From contig CAWGQC010000012.1 of NCBI GenBank assembly GCA_963824645.1, positions 186,001-250,000 of the forward strand: a stretch of 64,000 nt of DNA, written 5' to 3'. How positions within the stretch are numbered: position 1 is the stretch's first letter; every line of letters begins with the position of its first letter. Both the position numbers and the translations under genes were made by a program. Origin of the DNA: Bog-756 sp963824645. GTDB taxonomy: Bacteria; Actinomycetota; Acidimicrobiia; Acidimicrobiales; RAAP-2. This document shows, one piece after another, positions 7,025-16,625 of the stretch. Below the pieces are notes generated by a model. The model had not been told where the DNA came from and did no database searches. It worked only from the letters and a program-made list of their open reading frames with translations.

Positions 7025-7768
7025 CTAGACCACGCCCGTTCTCGATGCGAGGATGGCCCTGAGCCGGTCCTCGACTTCGCCGACGCTTTGGTCGTCAGTG
7101 AACACATATCGGCGATCGCGGCGGATGGCATCTACGACATTGGCAGCCACGGTGGAGGGTTCGATCGTTCCAATGGGGTTCATCGCAGTTTTGACCTTCC
7201 CGGGCATGACGATGCTGGCCCCGATTGGCAATCCCAATGCCATGAACTCGGCGTGTAGAACGTCGGTGAGGCCAAGCACGCCGTGCTTGGCGACGGTATA
7301 CGGGCCTAGCCGGTCGAGGGGCAATACCGCGGCCATGGAAGCGACATTGACCACATGACCCTCTTCGCCAGTAGAGAGAATGAGAGGGACATAGGCACGA
7401 ATACCGTGGATAACGCCCCAAAGGTCGACGTCGAGGACTTTATGCCATTCATCGAGTGAGAGTTCCCAGCTGTAGCCGCGATTGACGATTCCGGCGTTGT
7501 TCACCGCCACATGCAGAGCGCCGAACCTTTCGAAGGCGGCGGCAGCGGAACGTTCGACCTGGTCAGCCTTCGTGACGTCGGTCGGAACGGCATGGACCGA
7601 GCCTGCGGCCTGGCCGTTGAGGCGCTCGACATGACTTCGCAGCTTCTCCTCGTCTCGATCGGCCATCACGATCCGCATGCCCTCGGCGACAAAGGCTTCG
7701 GCGAGGGCCAGCCCTATCCCACTTGCCGCACCGGTCACCACGGCGACCCGTCCTCGTAGTTCGCGCAC
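7025..7768 (-). CDS. short-chain dehydrogenase/reductase
   Basis: The 247-residue classical SDR has the NAD(P)-binding TGAASGIG at about residues 12-19, ADRDEEKL after beta-2 (Asp favours NAD), NNAG near residue 90, catalytic Ser in NVASMA and YTVAK (Tyr/Lys). All active-site residues are present, so it should be a functional oxidoreductase. The substrate is unknown. The end (ILASRTGVV) is short with no extra domain. The gene stands alone, convergent with the PPOX gene. Start GTG 7768. Confidence 0.9.
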   Translation of the reverse strand: MRELRGRVAVVTGAASGIGLALAEAFVAEGMRIVMADRDEEKLRSHVERLNGQAAGSVHAVPTDVTKADQVERSAAAAFERFGALHVAVNNAGIVNRGYSWELSLDEWHKVLDVDLWGVIHGIRAYVPLILSTGEEGHVVNVASMAAVLPLDRLGPYTVAKHGVLGLTDVLHAEFMALGLPIGASIVMPGKVKTAMNPIGTIEPSTVAANVVDAIRRDRRYVFTDDQSVGEVEDRLRAILASRTGVV

Positions 7769-7914
7769 CCTCTAATCTTCGCGGCCCTGCCTCCGGCGTG
7801 CAGGGACCCGATCGGGAATGCCAGTCATCGAATAGCCAGTTGCCAGCCCCCTGCCATCAAAGTGCGATTACATGGGTGATCCACGGGGCCTGGACTGAGG
7901 ACATCGAAACACAT

Positions 7915-8180
7915 TCAGGCTCCAGAGTCGATGCCGTCGATGAAGCCGTCGAGGAGCTGAGCCCTGTCCTCTTGACCGTGGCCGACGGCGTCATCTCGTT
8001 GCCGGCGAAGGATGGTCAGGAACTGGGGGCTGGTCTCGAAGAAGCCGCACCGTTCGCAGATGGACTCGAAGTGGCAGTCGAGCCCGGTCGGTCGGGTGCA
8101 GTGACCGTTACCCAAGAGACGACGATGCTCAGCGGCGATCCGTCGCATGTTGGCGCCTTCGACGCTTGCGAGTAGCGGTT
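7915..8180 (-). pseudogene. integrase/recombinase C-terminal remnant
   Basis: The minus-strand frame reads EGANMRRIAAEHRRLLGNGHCTRP, then LDCHFESICERCGFFETS and FLTILRRQRDDA..GQEDRAQLL, ending at TGA near 7915. This matches the Cys-rich tail (GYCTRP..LDC.FE.ICE.C..F) that I recall following the tyrosine-recombinase catalytic domain in many actinobacterial integrase/transposase proteins. The catalytic domain itself is absent upstream. It is therefore a leftover of a mobile element, consistent with neighbouring IS110 remnants. Confidence 0.65.
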
Positions 8181-8239
8181 CGGCGCAGTGGGAAAGCCGT
8201 TGCCCCCGCGTGTCTTAGTGAAAACGAAGAAGGCTCTCA

Positions 8240-8581
8240 GTGTCCCCAGCGGTGTGTCTAAGCTGGCACCTCAAATCCGTTTCGGTTGTTGATACGAAGA
8301 GACGGTACGCGAATCCTGGTCCGTGGGGGTCCGATGTGGTGCCACCGAGCTGTGGCGACTGTGGACTACCCATTATTACGGAGTGCATCGAGTGCGGAGC
8401 CCCCATCCCGAGGCCGGACTATTACATCGAGTCACCCAGCTTTTGCGTGAACTGCTCGGCACCCCACCCTTGGGCGACGCAGGAGCAGCGGGTAAATCAG
8501 GCGAAGGGGCTTCTCGCCCTCGGGGTCCTAGAACCCTCCGGCAAGGCCGGACAAGCTCAGGGAGGCCCGGCACGGGATTGA
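8240..8581 (+). CDS. DUF2321-like double zinc-ribbon protein
   Basis: The 113-residue protein has three CxxC pairs and an N-terminal Cys: VCLSWH near residue 5, CGDC at about 38, CIEC at about 48 and CVNC at about 69. APHPW follows the last pair, then a helix. This order (a CLNGH-like start, EFCxxCG, C.NC..PI, P.YC.NCG.P.PWT) is that of DUF2321 proteins, small zinc-ribbon proteins of unknown role. Start GTG 8240; the last 15 or so residues are low complexity. Nearby mobile DNA suggests an accessory gene. Confidence 0.65.
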   Translation: MSPAVCLSWHLKSVSVVDTKRRYANPGPWGSDVVPPSCGDCGLPIITECIECGAPIPRPDYYIESPSFCVNCSAPHPWATQEQRVNQAKGLLALGVLEPSGKAGQAQGGPARD

Positions 8582-8642
8582 CTTCGACGACCCTCACGTA
8601 GAAAATGATCGAGTGGGCCAGGCAGTGATCGGGGGATTCTCT

Positions 8643-9011
8643 ATGAGCGATAAGGCGTTCCGGATTGGGATTGCCTCGGCCTTGGTGATCGTCGCGGTGG
8701 TTGGCTTGTCATCGACAGCGTGGGCCTACAAATTACCGACCAAGCCGACGATCACCGTTGTTGTGCAACCGGGCAATTCTTACGTAACTGGCTCTGGCTT
8801 CACAGGTCAGGGAGACATCGTCATAAAGGAGAAGACGGTCCACGGCGGGGTCCTCGAAAAGCTCAACGAAGGCGCAGATGGCTACGGAGATCTCACGGAA
8901 ACACCCCTCGTCTGCGGACCTGCTGGGACCAAGCAACAGGTCTCGGCGTTGGACTGGACTTCCAAGGAGAGGGCCGTGAAGGTGAAGGCAGTTAATCTGC
9001 CCTGCGCCTAG
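8643..9011 (+). CDS. small secreted protein of unknown function
   Basis: The 122-residue product has a clear signal peptide: MSDKAFRIG, a hydrophobic stretch ALVIVAVVGLSS, then TAWA with likely cleavage before YKLP (about residue 28). The mature part is about 95 residues with two Cys (LVCGP, NLPCA) that could pair. Start ATG 8643 is chosen because GGGGGA lies about 6 nt upstream and the signal peptide begins there; an earlier start at 8613 would spoil it. No family recognised. Confidence 0.7.
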   Translation: MSDKAFRIGIASALVIVAVVGLSSTAWAYKLPTKPTITVVVQPGNSYVTGSGFTGQGDIVIKEKTVHGGVLEKLNEGADGYGDLTETPLVCGPAGTKQQVSALDWTSKERAVKVKAVNLPCA

Positions 9012-9099
9012 GTGCGTCTGGTCGCACCTAGATATCCCACGTTCGCAATTGTCAGCCAGCTCGACTGAGTTCGAGCTGTGCTCGGTGGCCCCGGGCGGT

Positions 9100-10165
9100 C
9101 TTCTCTCGTAGATGGAGTGGCTCGCGAGACACCCGTGAAGAATGCCCACCAGCCGGTTTCCAAGATGTCGGAGGGCGGCGTGGTGAGTGTCTCCGGCCGC
9201 CCTTCGGTAGTCATAGAAGACTCGAGCCCCCGGTGATGCGGTCATCGAGGCAAAGGCCCAGAAGTAGACGGCGTCGGCCAGGCGTTTGTTGTGGACGTGA
9301 CGGGCTAGCACGACCCGCTTGGTGCCCGCGGTCCGGGTTATAGGCGACGTGCCGGCGTAGTTTTTGCGACTCTTGGGGGTGGCATACCTGTTCGGCTCAT
9401 CGCCGAATTCGCCGGGTGTTGCTCAAAATGGACTTTGAGCTCCTGGGCCAGCTCGGCGAACTGGGTGTTCATGGTGACCATCACGGCCACAGTGGCCGAG
9501 ACTGATGACCCATGGCTGAAGCCACGAGAGCGGGACCCTTCAGCTGGGGAATTCGTAGGGCCTGTTGGATCTCCTCGGCCTTCTGCTCGACCCGCCGTTC
9601 GCGACCACCCCGCCGCAGTGCCGCCGCGATCTTGGAGCGGGACATCCCGACCCCGAGGGCAGGGGTGGGAGCCACTTTCAAGACCTCAAGGGCATCGCCG
9701 CTGGTCAGGTCGTCGAAGGCCACCAACGCGGCTGGGGAGAACTCCCGCAGGGTGGACCGCAAGAAGTTGCATTGGCATCCCCTCGACCAGATCATGGTCT
9801 GGTGAGCCCGAGCCAGCACCTTGATGGCCTCGGCCAGCTCGCTGTCCCCGGCCACCGGTCGATGGTTGTGCCGGTCGGTGCGAACCATGTCGGCCAGCAC
9901 CTTGGCGTCCCCCGGGGTCGGATTTGGCTCCGGAAGGTCGAGTGACGGTCCTGATAGCGGGAGGTCGACATCGGGTTACACCTGATAGCCGGCGGCCACC
10001 AGCGCCCCGACGAACAGACCCCGGTCGGTCTCGATCCCGATCACCACCTCGTCGGGCTCTTCGGCAAGAGTGCAAGTGCCATCGAACCCATGGCCATAAG
10101 TGTGCACGATGACCCGCGACATGCTGTCCACTATGGCCCGGAACAACACACCCCCTCGACACCAG
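9100..10165 (-). pseudogene. second IS110-family transposase, decayed
   Basis: Pieces of an IS110 transposase occur in order on the minus strand, in different frames. EEPDEVVIGIETDRGLFVG lies near 10010-10060. KVLADMVRTDRHNHRPV..SELAEAIKVLARAH and the following region lie at 9900-9490. VTMNTQFAELAQELKVHFEQHP lies near 9480-9420. GEFGDEPNRYATPKSRKNYAG and TSPITR.AGTKRVVLARHVHNKRLADA, then AAGDTHHAALRHLGNRLVGILHGCL, lie at 9400-9105. There are at least three frame changes and an internal deletion of roughly 20 residues between FEQHP and GEFGDE. It differs in sequence from the IS110 at 3.3-5.7 kb, so it is a separate, older insertion. Confidence 0.8.
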
Positions 10166-10241
10166 CCGGTGCCCGTCGTCAGAGGTGGATGGCGCTGCAC
10201 CTTAGTGCCATCCCGGGCTTACGGCGGCCGTGCCATCATTG

Positions 10242-10439
10242 TCAGAATTGCGGATGCTGGTCGCTGCTGAGAAATAGTGGGGCCGGTCTCTTGCGGACGA
10301 CCCGCTCCTCGATCGCTCCGCACCTGAAGCAAGCTTTGCTGCGGACGCGAACGGTTCGACCGAGCTCTGGTCTCCACACGGAAAGATGGTATGCCGACGA
10401 CCATCGATGAAGACCCAATCGGCATCGAAGATGAATCAT
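10242..10439 (-). CDS. 65-residue CxxC mini-protein, copy 1
   Basis: Start ATG 10439 (MIHLRCRLGLHRW) is preceded by AGGGAGGGCG, a good ribosome site. Key positions are C-R-L-G-L-H-R-W, then LGRTVRVRSKACFRCGAIEERVVR. The Cys and His residues (C6, H11, C43-x2-C46) could hold one zinc. A paralogue of identical length lies at 19411-19608 with the same pattern. Conservation at the protein level across 9 kb argues both are real genes. The function is unknown; the size suggests a small zinc-ribbon adaptor, which is inference. Confidence 0.65.
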   Translation of the reverse strand: MIHLRCRLGLHRWSSAYHLSVWRPELGRTVRVRSKACFRCGAIEERVVRKRPAPLFLSSDQHPQF

Positions 10440-11124
10440 CCCAATTCGCCCTCCCTGTCCCTTCAAAAATCCTACCTCTCCTTTGGCGCGAACTGCCCCC
10501 TAGAAGGTTTCTACGACCTCGGATCGCCATCGAGATGCTGCTGGTGCATTGGGATGGGGCAAGCTCCGCCATTGCAAGTGGCTGTCGTCGCTGGGCGACG
10601 GATGGCCTAGCAGCCTCTTCTGCGGTAGCTCCCGCCAGCCATCCTCACCGTGTGGGTGGCTACATGGCCCAAGAGTTGCCTACCGTCGAACACTGCGACG
10701 CGGTGGAGGTCGACCCCACCGGCAACCTGGGAAGTACTGGTCGTACCCGAGCTTCCGACAACAGATCCCTGAGGGATCGGGGCCTATGCGGCCCTTCCGA
10801 TCGTGGGAGAGTCCGTGCACTGAGCGTTGTACCAACTCCCCCCTCCGATACCAACGAATTACCGGGGAGAGCGTGGCTGCCACGTCCTCTCGGCTCGACC
10901 GGCTCGACCGGCTCGAAAGCCGCATGTCAACAACTGGATGGCCGTATCCCGGGATTCGATCAGCTCGTGGCCTGATGAAGGGGATCTCACAGCCCTCATG
11001 AACGGGGCTGAGATGTCATGGTCGAGCCCCGTCGGCGCGCTCTATTGGCGCATCAAGTCAGGCCCGGAAGCGCCTGTCCATTGACTACGGAGGGCCGATG
11101 GATCTGGCGAGGTTGGCGCGGCGC
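10440..11124. other. gap: no gene recognised
   Basis: Open frames exist on both strands but have no recognisable domain and unconvincing composition. A 9-bp motif (CTCGACCGG) repeats nearly three times around 10893-10917. No RNA gene was seen. Confidence 0.5.
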
Positions 11125-12048
11125 TCAGCCGGCGTGTGCGTACTCATAGACCGTGGTGTGGATGATGCACGATCCGGGTTGGATGATCTCCACCCGGAGG
11201 ATGCCCGACGCCACCGCGTAGTCGACTCCCTCTGCCTCGAAGGTGCCGGTACATGCGCTTTTTTGAGGAATCGAGCCGAGGTCGATGACGTGTGCGGTGA
11301 GAGTACTGCCTCCCAGTGGGTGAGGCAGTACTACTTCCAGCAACGGCTTCTGGTTCGAGAACAGGGTCTGGCTGTCGTCGTCCGACGCGCAGATCACGGT
11401 CGTCTTCGATGTGAAGTCACATCCCTGGATATCGTTCACCCTGTGGTCGAGCTTGATATAGCCGACGAGCGGCAGCGGACCACCTTGCGGGGAGGTCCGA
11501 TGGTTCAGGTCCGGAGTCGGATAGATCTGGAGATGGCTCATGGTCGCCCATTCGCCGGCCACCATCCACTGTGCTCCCGGGGCGATCGTGTCAAAGGAGT
11601 TGTTGTAGAGCTCCTTGGACACGAGCGTGTGCACGTACTGAGCCGTAGCACCGGAGGGTTTGGTAACCAAGAACATCTTGGAATGGCCGGAGCTGGGCCC
11701 TTGATAAGCATCGATGATGTAACCACCGGACGAATCGGGATCACCAATGTGGCCCCACCCTTCCGCGGCCAGATTCTTCGGCACAGAGGTCAGTCCCCGG
11801 TAGAGGAGATAGCTGGCCTTCCCGGGCGGGACCACGGTGGCCACTCCTTCACCGGCATCCAGACTGTTCTCGTCGTAGCTGCCCACCTGCCTCCAGTTGT
11901 CGATCCCGGTCGCTGATACCGGCTTGGTCGGACCACTGGCCGTGGCCACCGTCGTCGGGGTGGCCCCCTGCGATGAGCATGCTGTCACCACGAACGCGAG
12001 GAGGACTAGACCGATTCCTCCCCCCCGGCCCCGCCGCCTCCGTGTCAT
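11125..12048 (-). CDS. putative lipoprotein, unknown function
   Basis: The 307-residue product starts at ATG 12048 (MTRRRRGRGGG) with a positively charged N-terminus, a hydrophobic core (IGLVLLAFVV) and the lipobox VTAC followed by SSQG. It should therefore be lipidated and anchored outside the membrane. The mature region starts Thr/Ser-rich, then has WRQVGSYDENSLDAGE, WGHIGDPDSSGGY and a C-terminal beta-rich part with paired Cys (CTGTF, GSC). No known domain recognised. It stands alone in a gene-poor region. An upstream start at 12087 would weaken the signal sequence. Confidence 0.7.
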   Translation of the reverse strand: MTRRRRGRGGGIGLVLLAFVVTACSSQGATPTTVATASGPTKPVSATGIDNWRQVGSYDENSLDAGEGVATVVPPGKASYLLYRGLTSVPKNLAAEGWGHIGDPDSSGGYIIDAYQGPSSGHSKMFLVTKPSGATAQYVHTLVSKELYNNSFDTIAPGAQWMVAGEWATMSHLQIYPTPDLNHRTSPQGGPLPLVGYIKLDHRVNDIQGCDFTSKTTVICASDDDSQTLFSNQKPLLEVVLPHPLGGSTLTAHVIDLGSIPQKSACTGTFEAEGVDYAVASGILRVEIIQPGSCIIHTTVYEYAHAG

Positions 12049-12754
12049 CGTTGAGCATCTGACTGCGGCATGCTGACCATCGGCCAATCATGGCATCGGT
12101 TTGCTGTCGGTATTGCACGCTATGGCACGCGCCCCACGCTCACCCGTGTGGTTTACCTCGGTGACCCAGCCGTCCACATCGACCAACTGGTCGAATTGAA
12201 AACGGTCACATGCGCTGATGAGTCGGTTTTAACCGACACGATCCATAGCTCGTCGCACAGTTGTGTGGGCGAGGGCAGTATTGCGTAGCGAACCCCAGCC
12301 AGGGTAGAAGGCGTCCGACGGTTGGATTTCGGCCTCACGTGGACGGCAGAAGTTGGGACAGGTCCCACCCTCGGCTCAGCCACCCAGCCTGGTTACGTGA
12401 ATAGTCCGTCTTCATTCGACGGGACGTGGTACGCCACTGTCTGGTACTTGGACCATCCCCAAGGTGCAAGTTTCGGGACCTGTCGGTAGAAGCTCCGACT
12501 TGTTCGTAGCGTTTGAAGCCTGGACTTGGCCGCCCTAAGGCCACCTTCCCTGGTTGTCAGGGACGGGCTGGCCCTATCGACTGCCGACGTGTCCTTCCAG
12601 AGTCGCGCTGGTGCTCAGAACCAGGTGGCCATCGAGCCGCTTCGCATCGACGTCCAAGAACCTGGGAATCTTGGCTCGAATGGCGTATTCCGACAGTCAG
12701 GCTCTCACCGATGCGGCCGTTCGGTCATCACCACTTGACAGGAGGCTTTGAACC
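12049..12754. other. gap: no gene recognised
   Basis: No frame on either strand gives a recognisable protein. It holds a 7-2-7 inverted repeat at 12222-12237 and, at its right end, the AGGAGG ribosome site of the hydrolase gene. Confidence 0.5.
12222..12237. repeat. 7-bp inverted repeat, 2-nt centre
   Basis: GTCGGTT-TT-AACCGAC. It could be an operator-like dyad or a tight hairpin. It sits far from any recognised start, so its role is unclear. Confidence 0.35.
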
Positions 12755-13579
12755 ATGGGCACGATGACAACCCCCGACGGTACGGAGATCTTCTACAAGG
12801 ACTGGGGGTCGGGCCAACCCATCGTGTTCAGCCACGGCTGGCCGCTCTCGGCCGACGACTGGGACACCCAGATGCTGTTCTTCCTCAATCACGGCTACCG
12901 GGTCGTCGCCGCCGACCGTCGTGGGCATGGCCGCTCGACCCAGACCAACGACGGTCACGACATGGACCATTACGCCGATGACCTGGCCGCGGTGACAACT
13001 CATCTCGATCTTCACGACGCCGTCCACGTAGGACACTCGACCGGGGGCGGCGAGGTCGCCCGCTACATCGGCCGACACGGAGAGGACCGGGTGGCCAAAG
13101 CTGTGCTGATCAGTTCGGTGCCGCCGCTGATGGTCAAGACCAACGCCAACCCCGGCGGCCTACCGAAGAGCGTTTTCGACGATTTCCAGGCCCAGCTGGC
13201 CGCCAACCGCTCTGTGTTTTACCGGGCCCTGCCCTCGGGGCCGTTCTACGGCTTCAACCGGCCCGGCGTTGAGCCTCAGGAGGCAATCATCGAGAATTGG
13301 TGGCGACAGGGCATGATGGGTGGAGCTAAGGCCCATTACCACGGCATCGTCGCCTTCTCCCAGACCGACTTCACCGAGGATCTTAAGAAGATCACCGTAC
13401 CGGTGCTGGTGCAGCACGGAGACGACGACCAGATCGTCCCCTATGCCGACTCGGGCCCGCTGTCGGCCAAGCTGGTGAAGAACGGGACGTTGAAGACTTA
13501 TCCCGGGTTCCCGCACGGCATGCCCACCACCCAAGCCGACACGATCAAAGCCGATCTGCTCGAATTCATCAAATCCTGA
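12755..13579 (+). CDS. alpha/beta hydrolase, non-heme chloroperoxidase/arylesterase type
   Basis: The 274-residue protein has the chloroperoxidase-like hydrolase pattern: DGTEIFYKDWGSGQPIVFSHGWP, then VVAADRRGHGRS (near residues 50-61), the nucleophile elbow GHSTGG (Ser near 97), a strand ending VLVQHGDDDQIVP (Asp) and GFPHGMP (His). The catalytic triad is complete. Members hydrolyse esters and can perhydrolyse acids with peroxide. Start ATG 12755 has AGGAGG 9 nt upstream, one of the best ribosome sites here. The gene is monocistronic by spacing. Confidence 0.92.
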   Translation: MGTMTTPDGTEIFYKDWGSGQPIVFSHGWPLSADDWDTQMLFFLNHGYRVVAADRRGHGRSTQTNDGHDMDHYADDLAAVTTHLDLHDAVHVGHSTGGGEVARYIGRHGEDRVAKAVLISSVPPLMVKTNANPGGLPKSVFDDFQAQLAANRSVFYRALPSGPFYGFNRPGVEPQEAIIENWWRQGMMGGAKAHYHGIVAFSQTDFTEDLKKITVPVLVQHGDDDQIVPYADSGPLSAKLVKNGTLKTYPGFPHGMPTTQADTIKADLLEFIKS

Positions 13580-13977
13580 CGCTGTCAGGCCTGGCGGCTG
13601 GAGCCGGCAGAGAGAGCCGCTCCAAAGTGACTCGGAGGCGACCACGCCACCGCGGAGGCAGCGCCTTTGGCAGACCCTCGGAGACCGTGTCCTATCTTGG
13701 AGCGATGTTGGAGGACACTGCCACCGTCGGTACCGATGGTATCGCTCACGTCAGGTTCAACTGGTTCTCACATCATTCCAAGTACCAGGTGATACGTATT
13801 AATCCACGTGGGTGCGCGTGGGGCTGCACCCCATGAGTGGAGGGTGCTGCGTTCATGGCGACTCGACAAATCGGGGACGATCCCCGATGGGCTCAGGCTG
13901 GTGCTCTGAGTCGCGGGACAGCGATCTGAGGTGGCACCGCTGGAAACGAACGAGCCAATGGTGGTTCTTGAGATCGG
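13580..13977. other. gap: no gene recognised
   Basis: No convincing reading frame or RNA gene was seen. It presumably holds the promoter of the sulfotransferase-like gene. Confidence 0.5.
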
Positions 13978-14841
13978 ATGCCGGATTCCTCGACCATGAC
14001 GGCCGCACCAAACCTGAAGACGGTGGGACTCATCCTTGGTCCCTACCGAAACCTGACCACGCTGACCGCAGCAGTGCTCAGTCTGCACCCGAATACACAG
14101 GTGCTCAACCATGCCGGGACGAGGCTGCTTAAGGGGCGGCGGAACTTCATCGAGCGCGCCGATCAGGCAAGCCTGGAGCGATTCGTCGAGGCGGCGCTCG
14201 GCGCCTCGACAGAAGGAACGCGCGGCACTCACGGCGGATCCATCCAGTTCTCGCACGCCTTCGACCGAGATAACATTCGGGAGAGTTATGAGCGCCGCTA
14301 CGGCGACCAGGTAATGAAGGACGACGTTCAGTGCTTTGTCTGGAAGGAGTCGGGGCGGGTCAGCCAGGTATTGCGTCGACGTGACGACGGGATCGAGAGG
14401 TTGACCGAGTCGATCCCGAAAGTACGGTTCTTGCAGCCGGTGCGCAACCTGCTCGACTGTACGCTGTCCAACTTTGCGAGCCATCACGCCAAGCTTGTGC
14501 CAGGGGTTACGGACTTCAGCCACGAGGGCGTCCTCGACGCCATCGTCGAGAACATCTCCTGGTTTGCAAGATCGGCAGAGAAGTGCCCGGACCGTTTCTT
14601 CATGTTCTTCGAGGACGACCCGGTCAGCACCGTCCTCGACGGCTTGGTCAAGGTCCTCGAACTCGACGACGACGAGACTTGGCGGCACGACGCGGCTGGC
14701 GCATTCGTCGTGGCCGGGACGTCATACGAGCACGCCCCCGAGATGCGCGAGGCGCTGCGCCGCTCTGTTGAGCGACACGTGACCGATACCCAGCTCGCCC
14801 AACGGCTGCTCAGCCTGTCGGATCCCCCTGCAGTTGCGTAA
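13978..14841 (+). CDS. sulfotransferase-like protein
   Basis: The 287-residue product (281 if it starts at ATG 13996) shows a weak sulfotransferase layout. VGLILGPYRNLTTLTAAVLSLHP.TQVLNH is in the place of the PAPS 5'-phosphosulfate loop. FLQPVRNLLDCTLSN is in the place of the 3'-phosphate segment (R-x-P..S). FFMFFEDDP...LDGLVKVLEL resembles the late YEDL.xxP segment. The P-loop is degenerate (PYRNLTT rather than PRSGTT), so activity is unsure. If functional it would sulfate a sugar or small molecule from PAPS. A methyltransferase and a membrane glycosyltransferase lie downstream, which would fit surface-glycan decoration. Confidence 0.5.
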   Translation: MPDSSTMTAAPNLKTVGLILGPYRNLTTLTAAVLSLHPNTQVLNHAGTRLLKGRRNFIERADQASLERFVEAALGASTEGTRGTHGGSIQFSHAFDRDNIRESYERRYGDQVMKDDVQCFVWKESGRVSQVLRRRDDGIERLTESIPKVRFLQPVRNLLDCTLSNFASHHAKLVPGVTDFSHEGVLDAIVENISWFARSAEKCPDRFFMFFEDDPVSTVLDGLVKVLELDDDETWRHDAAGAFVVAGTSYEHAPEMREALRRSVERHVTDTQLAQRLLSLSDPPAVA

Positions 14842-15444
14842 GTTCGAGACATCAAAGCTGTCTCAGGGACGAACCTACGATCTCCGGAGTGAACTCGTCG
14901 AGCGGGTTCGCCGTCATCCACTTTCCGATCCGCGGATCCGATACGCCTGCGTCGAACTGCCGGGGGAGTGGGTCTTATTGGCTTTGACCGGCCAGACGTG
15001 CGCCACTCGGGGGCGAACCGACGGATGTCGACGACCTGACCAGGATGGCTCCAGGAACCGCACGTCCTGGCCAGGCCGCGATCGGGGCCGTCACCATCAT
15101 GGATTTCCCTCACTGGGACGATGTTCGCCCCGGGCCGCCTCTGGCGCGATGGGCCGTTGAGCAGTACCCGGTACAATCGCATCAAGAGGTAGCCAGCCCG
15201 TAGAGCGGAGTCCCGCCGCCCCGCTCCGGGTTTGGCCTCCTCAAGCCTGCTTGCGTGAAGGTGGCCCCTGCCGGTCATTGCTAGGGATGTGTGACAGCAA
15301 AGCAGAATGCTCGCTCCATTTCATCGCTGACCCGCCGAGCCGCCGTGGACGAGCTGATCGCCTCGCTGTCGCCAACTACTGCGTCGTAAGAGGCCGGTAA
15401 CGCCCCGGTAAGGGGAAACGGTGGTGGTTTGATTCGCTCGGGGA
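14842..15444. other. gap: dispersed repeat copy A, otherwise no clear gene
   Basis: It holds one copy of an imperfect repeat (about 15190-15260). A 32-codon plus-strand frame beginning GTG near 15290 reads VTAKQNARSISSLTRRAAVDELIASL and ends TAA near 15389. It looks protein-like but is too short to judge. Confidence 0.45.
15190..15262. repeat. dispersed imperfect repeat, copy A
   Basis: GTAGCCAG, CCCGT-GAGCGGAG, CCGCCGCCCCG, CTCCGGG and TGGC segments occur in the same order here and at 18555-18633, with small indels between them. Translated on the minus strand both give LE.A.PGAGR followed by AQRA/ALRA, so a coding remnant is possible. Confidence 0.5.
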
Positions 15445-16161
15445 TCAGTCAGTGTCCGCTACGGTCGCCACGCACACCAGGTCGAAGGCCAGCGTGTGAA
15501 GGGCGGTTGTGGACGTTGACCAACTGTTGCGTTGATCGAGCCAGTAGCCCAGAGACGGGAACACCCGTCGTACACGACGGCTGGGGAGCCGGACCTGATG
15601 GAAGACCAATGCCGTGTAGTAGGCAGCAAGGTGGCCCAGCGCCTCGAACGTTCCGCCGAAGACCCGAACATCGCCGTCCTCGAAGACCTCGGAACAGAGC
15701 TGGGCCAGTCCCTGGGCGGTGAACCGCCAGTAGTCGTGGTCGTCATGCCGGGGGACAGTTGAGGGAACGGACACGATGGCCCGTCCGCCGGGCTTGAGCA
15801 CACGACTCATCTCTTGGAGCACCGTTATGGGCTGCAGGACGTGCTCGAGCAGTTCCAGGGCTATGACTGCGTCGGCGGAACCGTCGGCCAAGGGCAGGGA
15901 CATGGCATCCGCAGCGAAATCCACATGGGGTAGCACGCGGAGGTCGCTGGCCAGATACCGCCCCGGGCACTCCGATTCGAACCTCCGGAGGATCCCGCAC
16001 CCGATGTTGACCACCAGGGATTCAGGGGATAGCAGGCCGAGGTGTTCGCTGATGAACCGATCGCGTCGGTCCAGCGCCGTCGCATGACCGTCCTTCCCAA
16101 CGTTGCTAACCTCGAATGTGGAGGAGTCCTCGTAGGTGAACCCCTTGGTTTGTCTGGACAA
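15445..16161 (-). CDS. class I SAM-dependent methyltransferase
   Basis: The 238-residue protein has the Methyltransf_11 core: motif I VVNIGCGILRRFE (near residue 50), an acidic residue after YLASDLRV, D-A-M-S-L-P-L-ADGSADAVIALELLEHV (motif for post-II) and EMSRVLKPGGRAIVSVPS. It therefore methylates a small molecule or glycan using S-adenosylmethionine. The motif I glycines are partly altered (IGCGIL). The start shown is TTG 16161. It sits between a sulfotransferase-like protein and a membrane glycosyltransferase, which suggests glycan modification (inference). Confidence 0.85.
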   Translation of the reverse strand: MSRQTKGFTYEDSSTFEVSNVGKDGHATALDRRDRFISEHLGLLSPESLVVNIGCGILRRFESECPGRYLASDLRVLPHVDFAADAMSLPLADGSADAVIALELLEHVLQPITVLQEMSRVLKPGGRAIVSVPSTVPRHDDHDYWRFTAQGLAQLCSEVFEDGDVRVFGGTFEALGHLAAYYTALVFHQVRLPSRRVRRVFPSLGYWLDQRNSWSTSTTALHTLAFDLVCVATVADTD

Positions 16162-16625
16162 CAGTCGCTAACCCCCCAAAAGTCCGGCACTTGCCGAATG
16201 CAGACTGCATCGTAACCCCTCCACAGGAGACCCATGAGGTCGAGCCGGGCCTCACCCGACGATGGGAGCTCGTCCTACACGTGGTCAACGGACCTGTGAA
16301 GGGAGGTTCACCGACCACCAAAGATCGAGCCGACTGGACCGCACGACGGCCGAGTCGACATTCATTTCCAATCAGTTCCCCAGACCTTATGACCCCCACG
16401 GATTGAGGGGCTTACGCTGGCCAGGGCATCGGGTTCAAGCCCCCCACCCGCACCTGAGTACATGCGGCGTGTCGGGACCCACGGTCGGAGCAAATGCGTT
16501 GGCCGGCTCACGACTTGATGGCGACCATCAGGAATGGTTGACCGAACGGTTCGATTGGATCTGTCCAGCACCGGTCTCGCTGGCCAAAGTCCGCCACCAC
16601 CCCACTCGCCCAGGGCATCTGCACC
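16162..16625. other. gap: no gene recognised
   Basis: Short frames on both strands have no recognisable domain. No hairpin or RNA stands out. Confidence 0.5.

Noticed and set aside
10890..10917. CTCGACCGG triple repeat
   Set aside because: It is too short and GC-rich to stand out from background.
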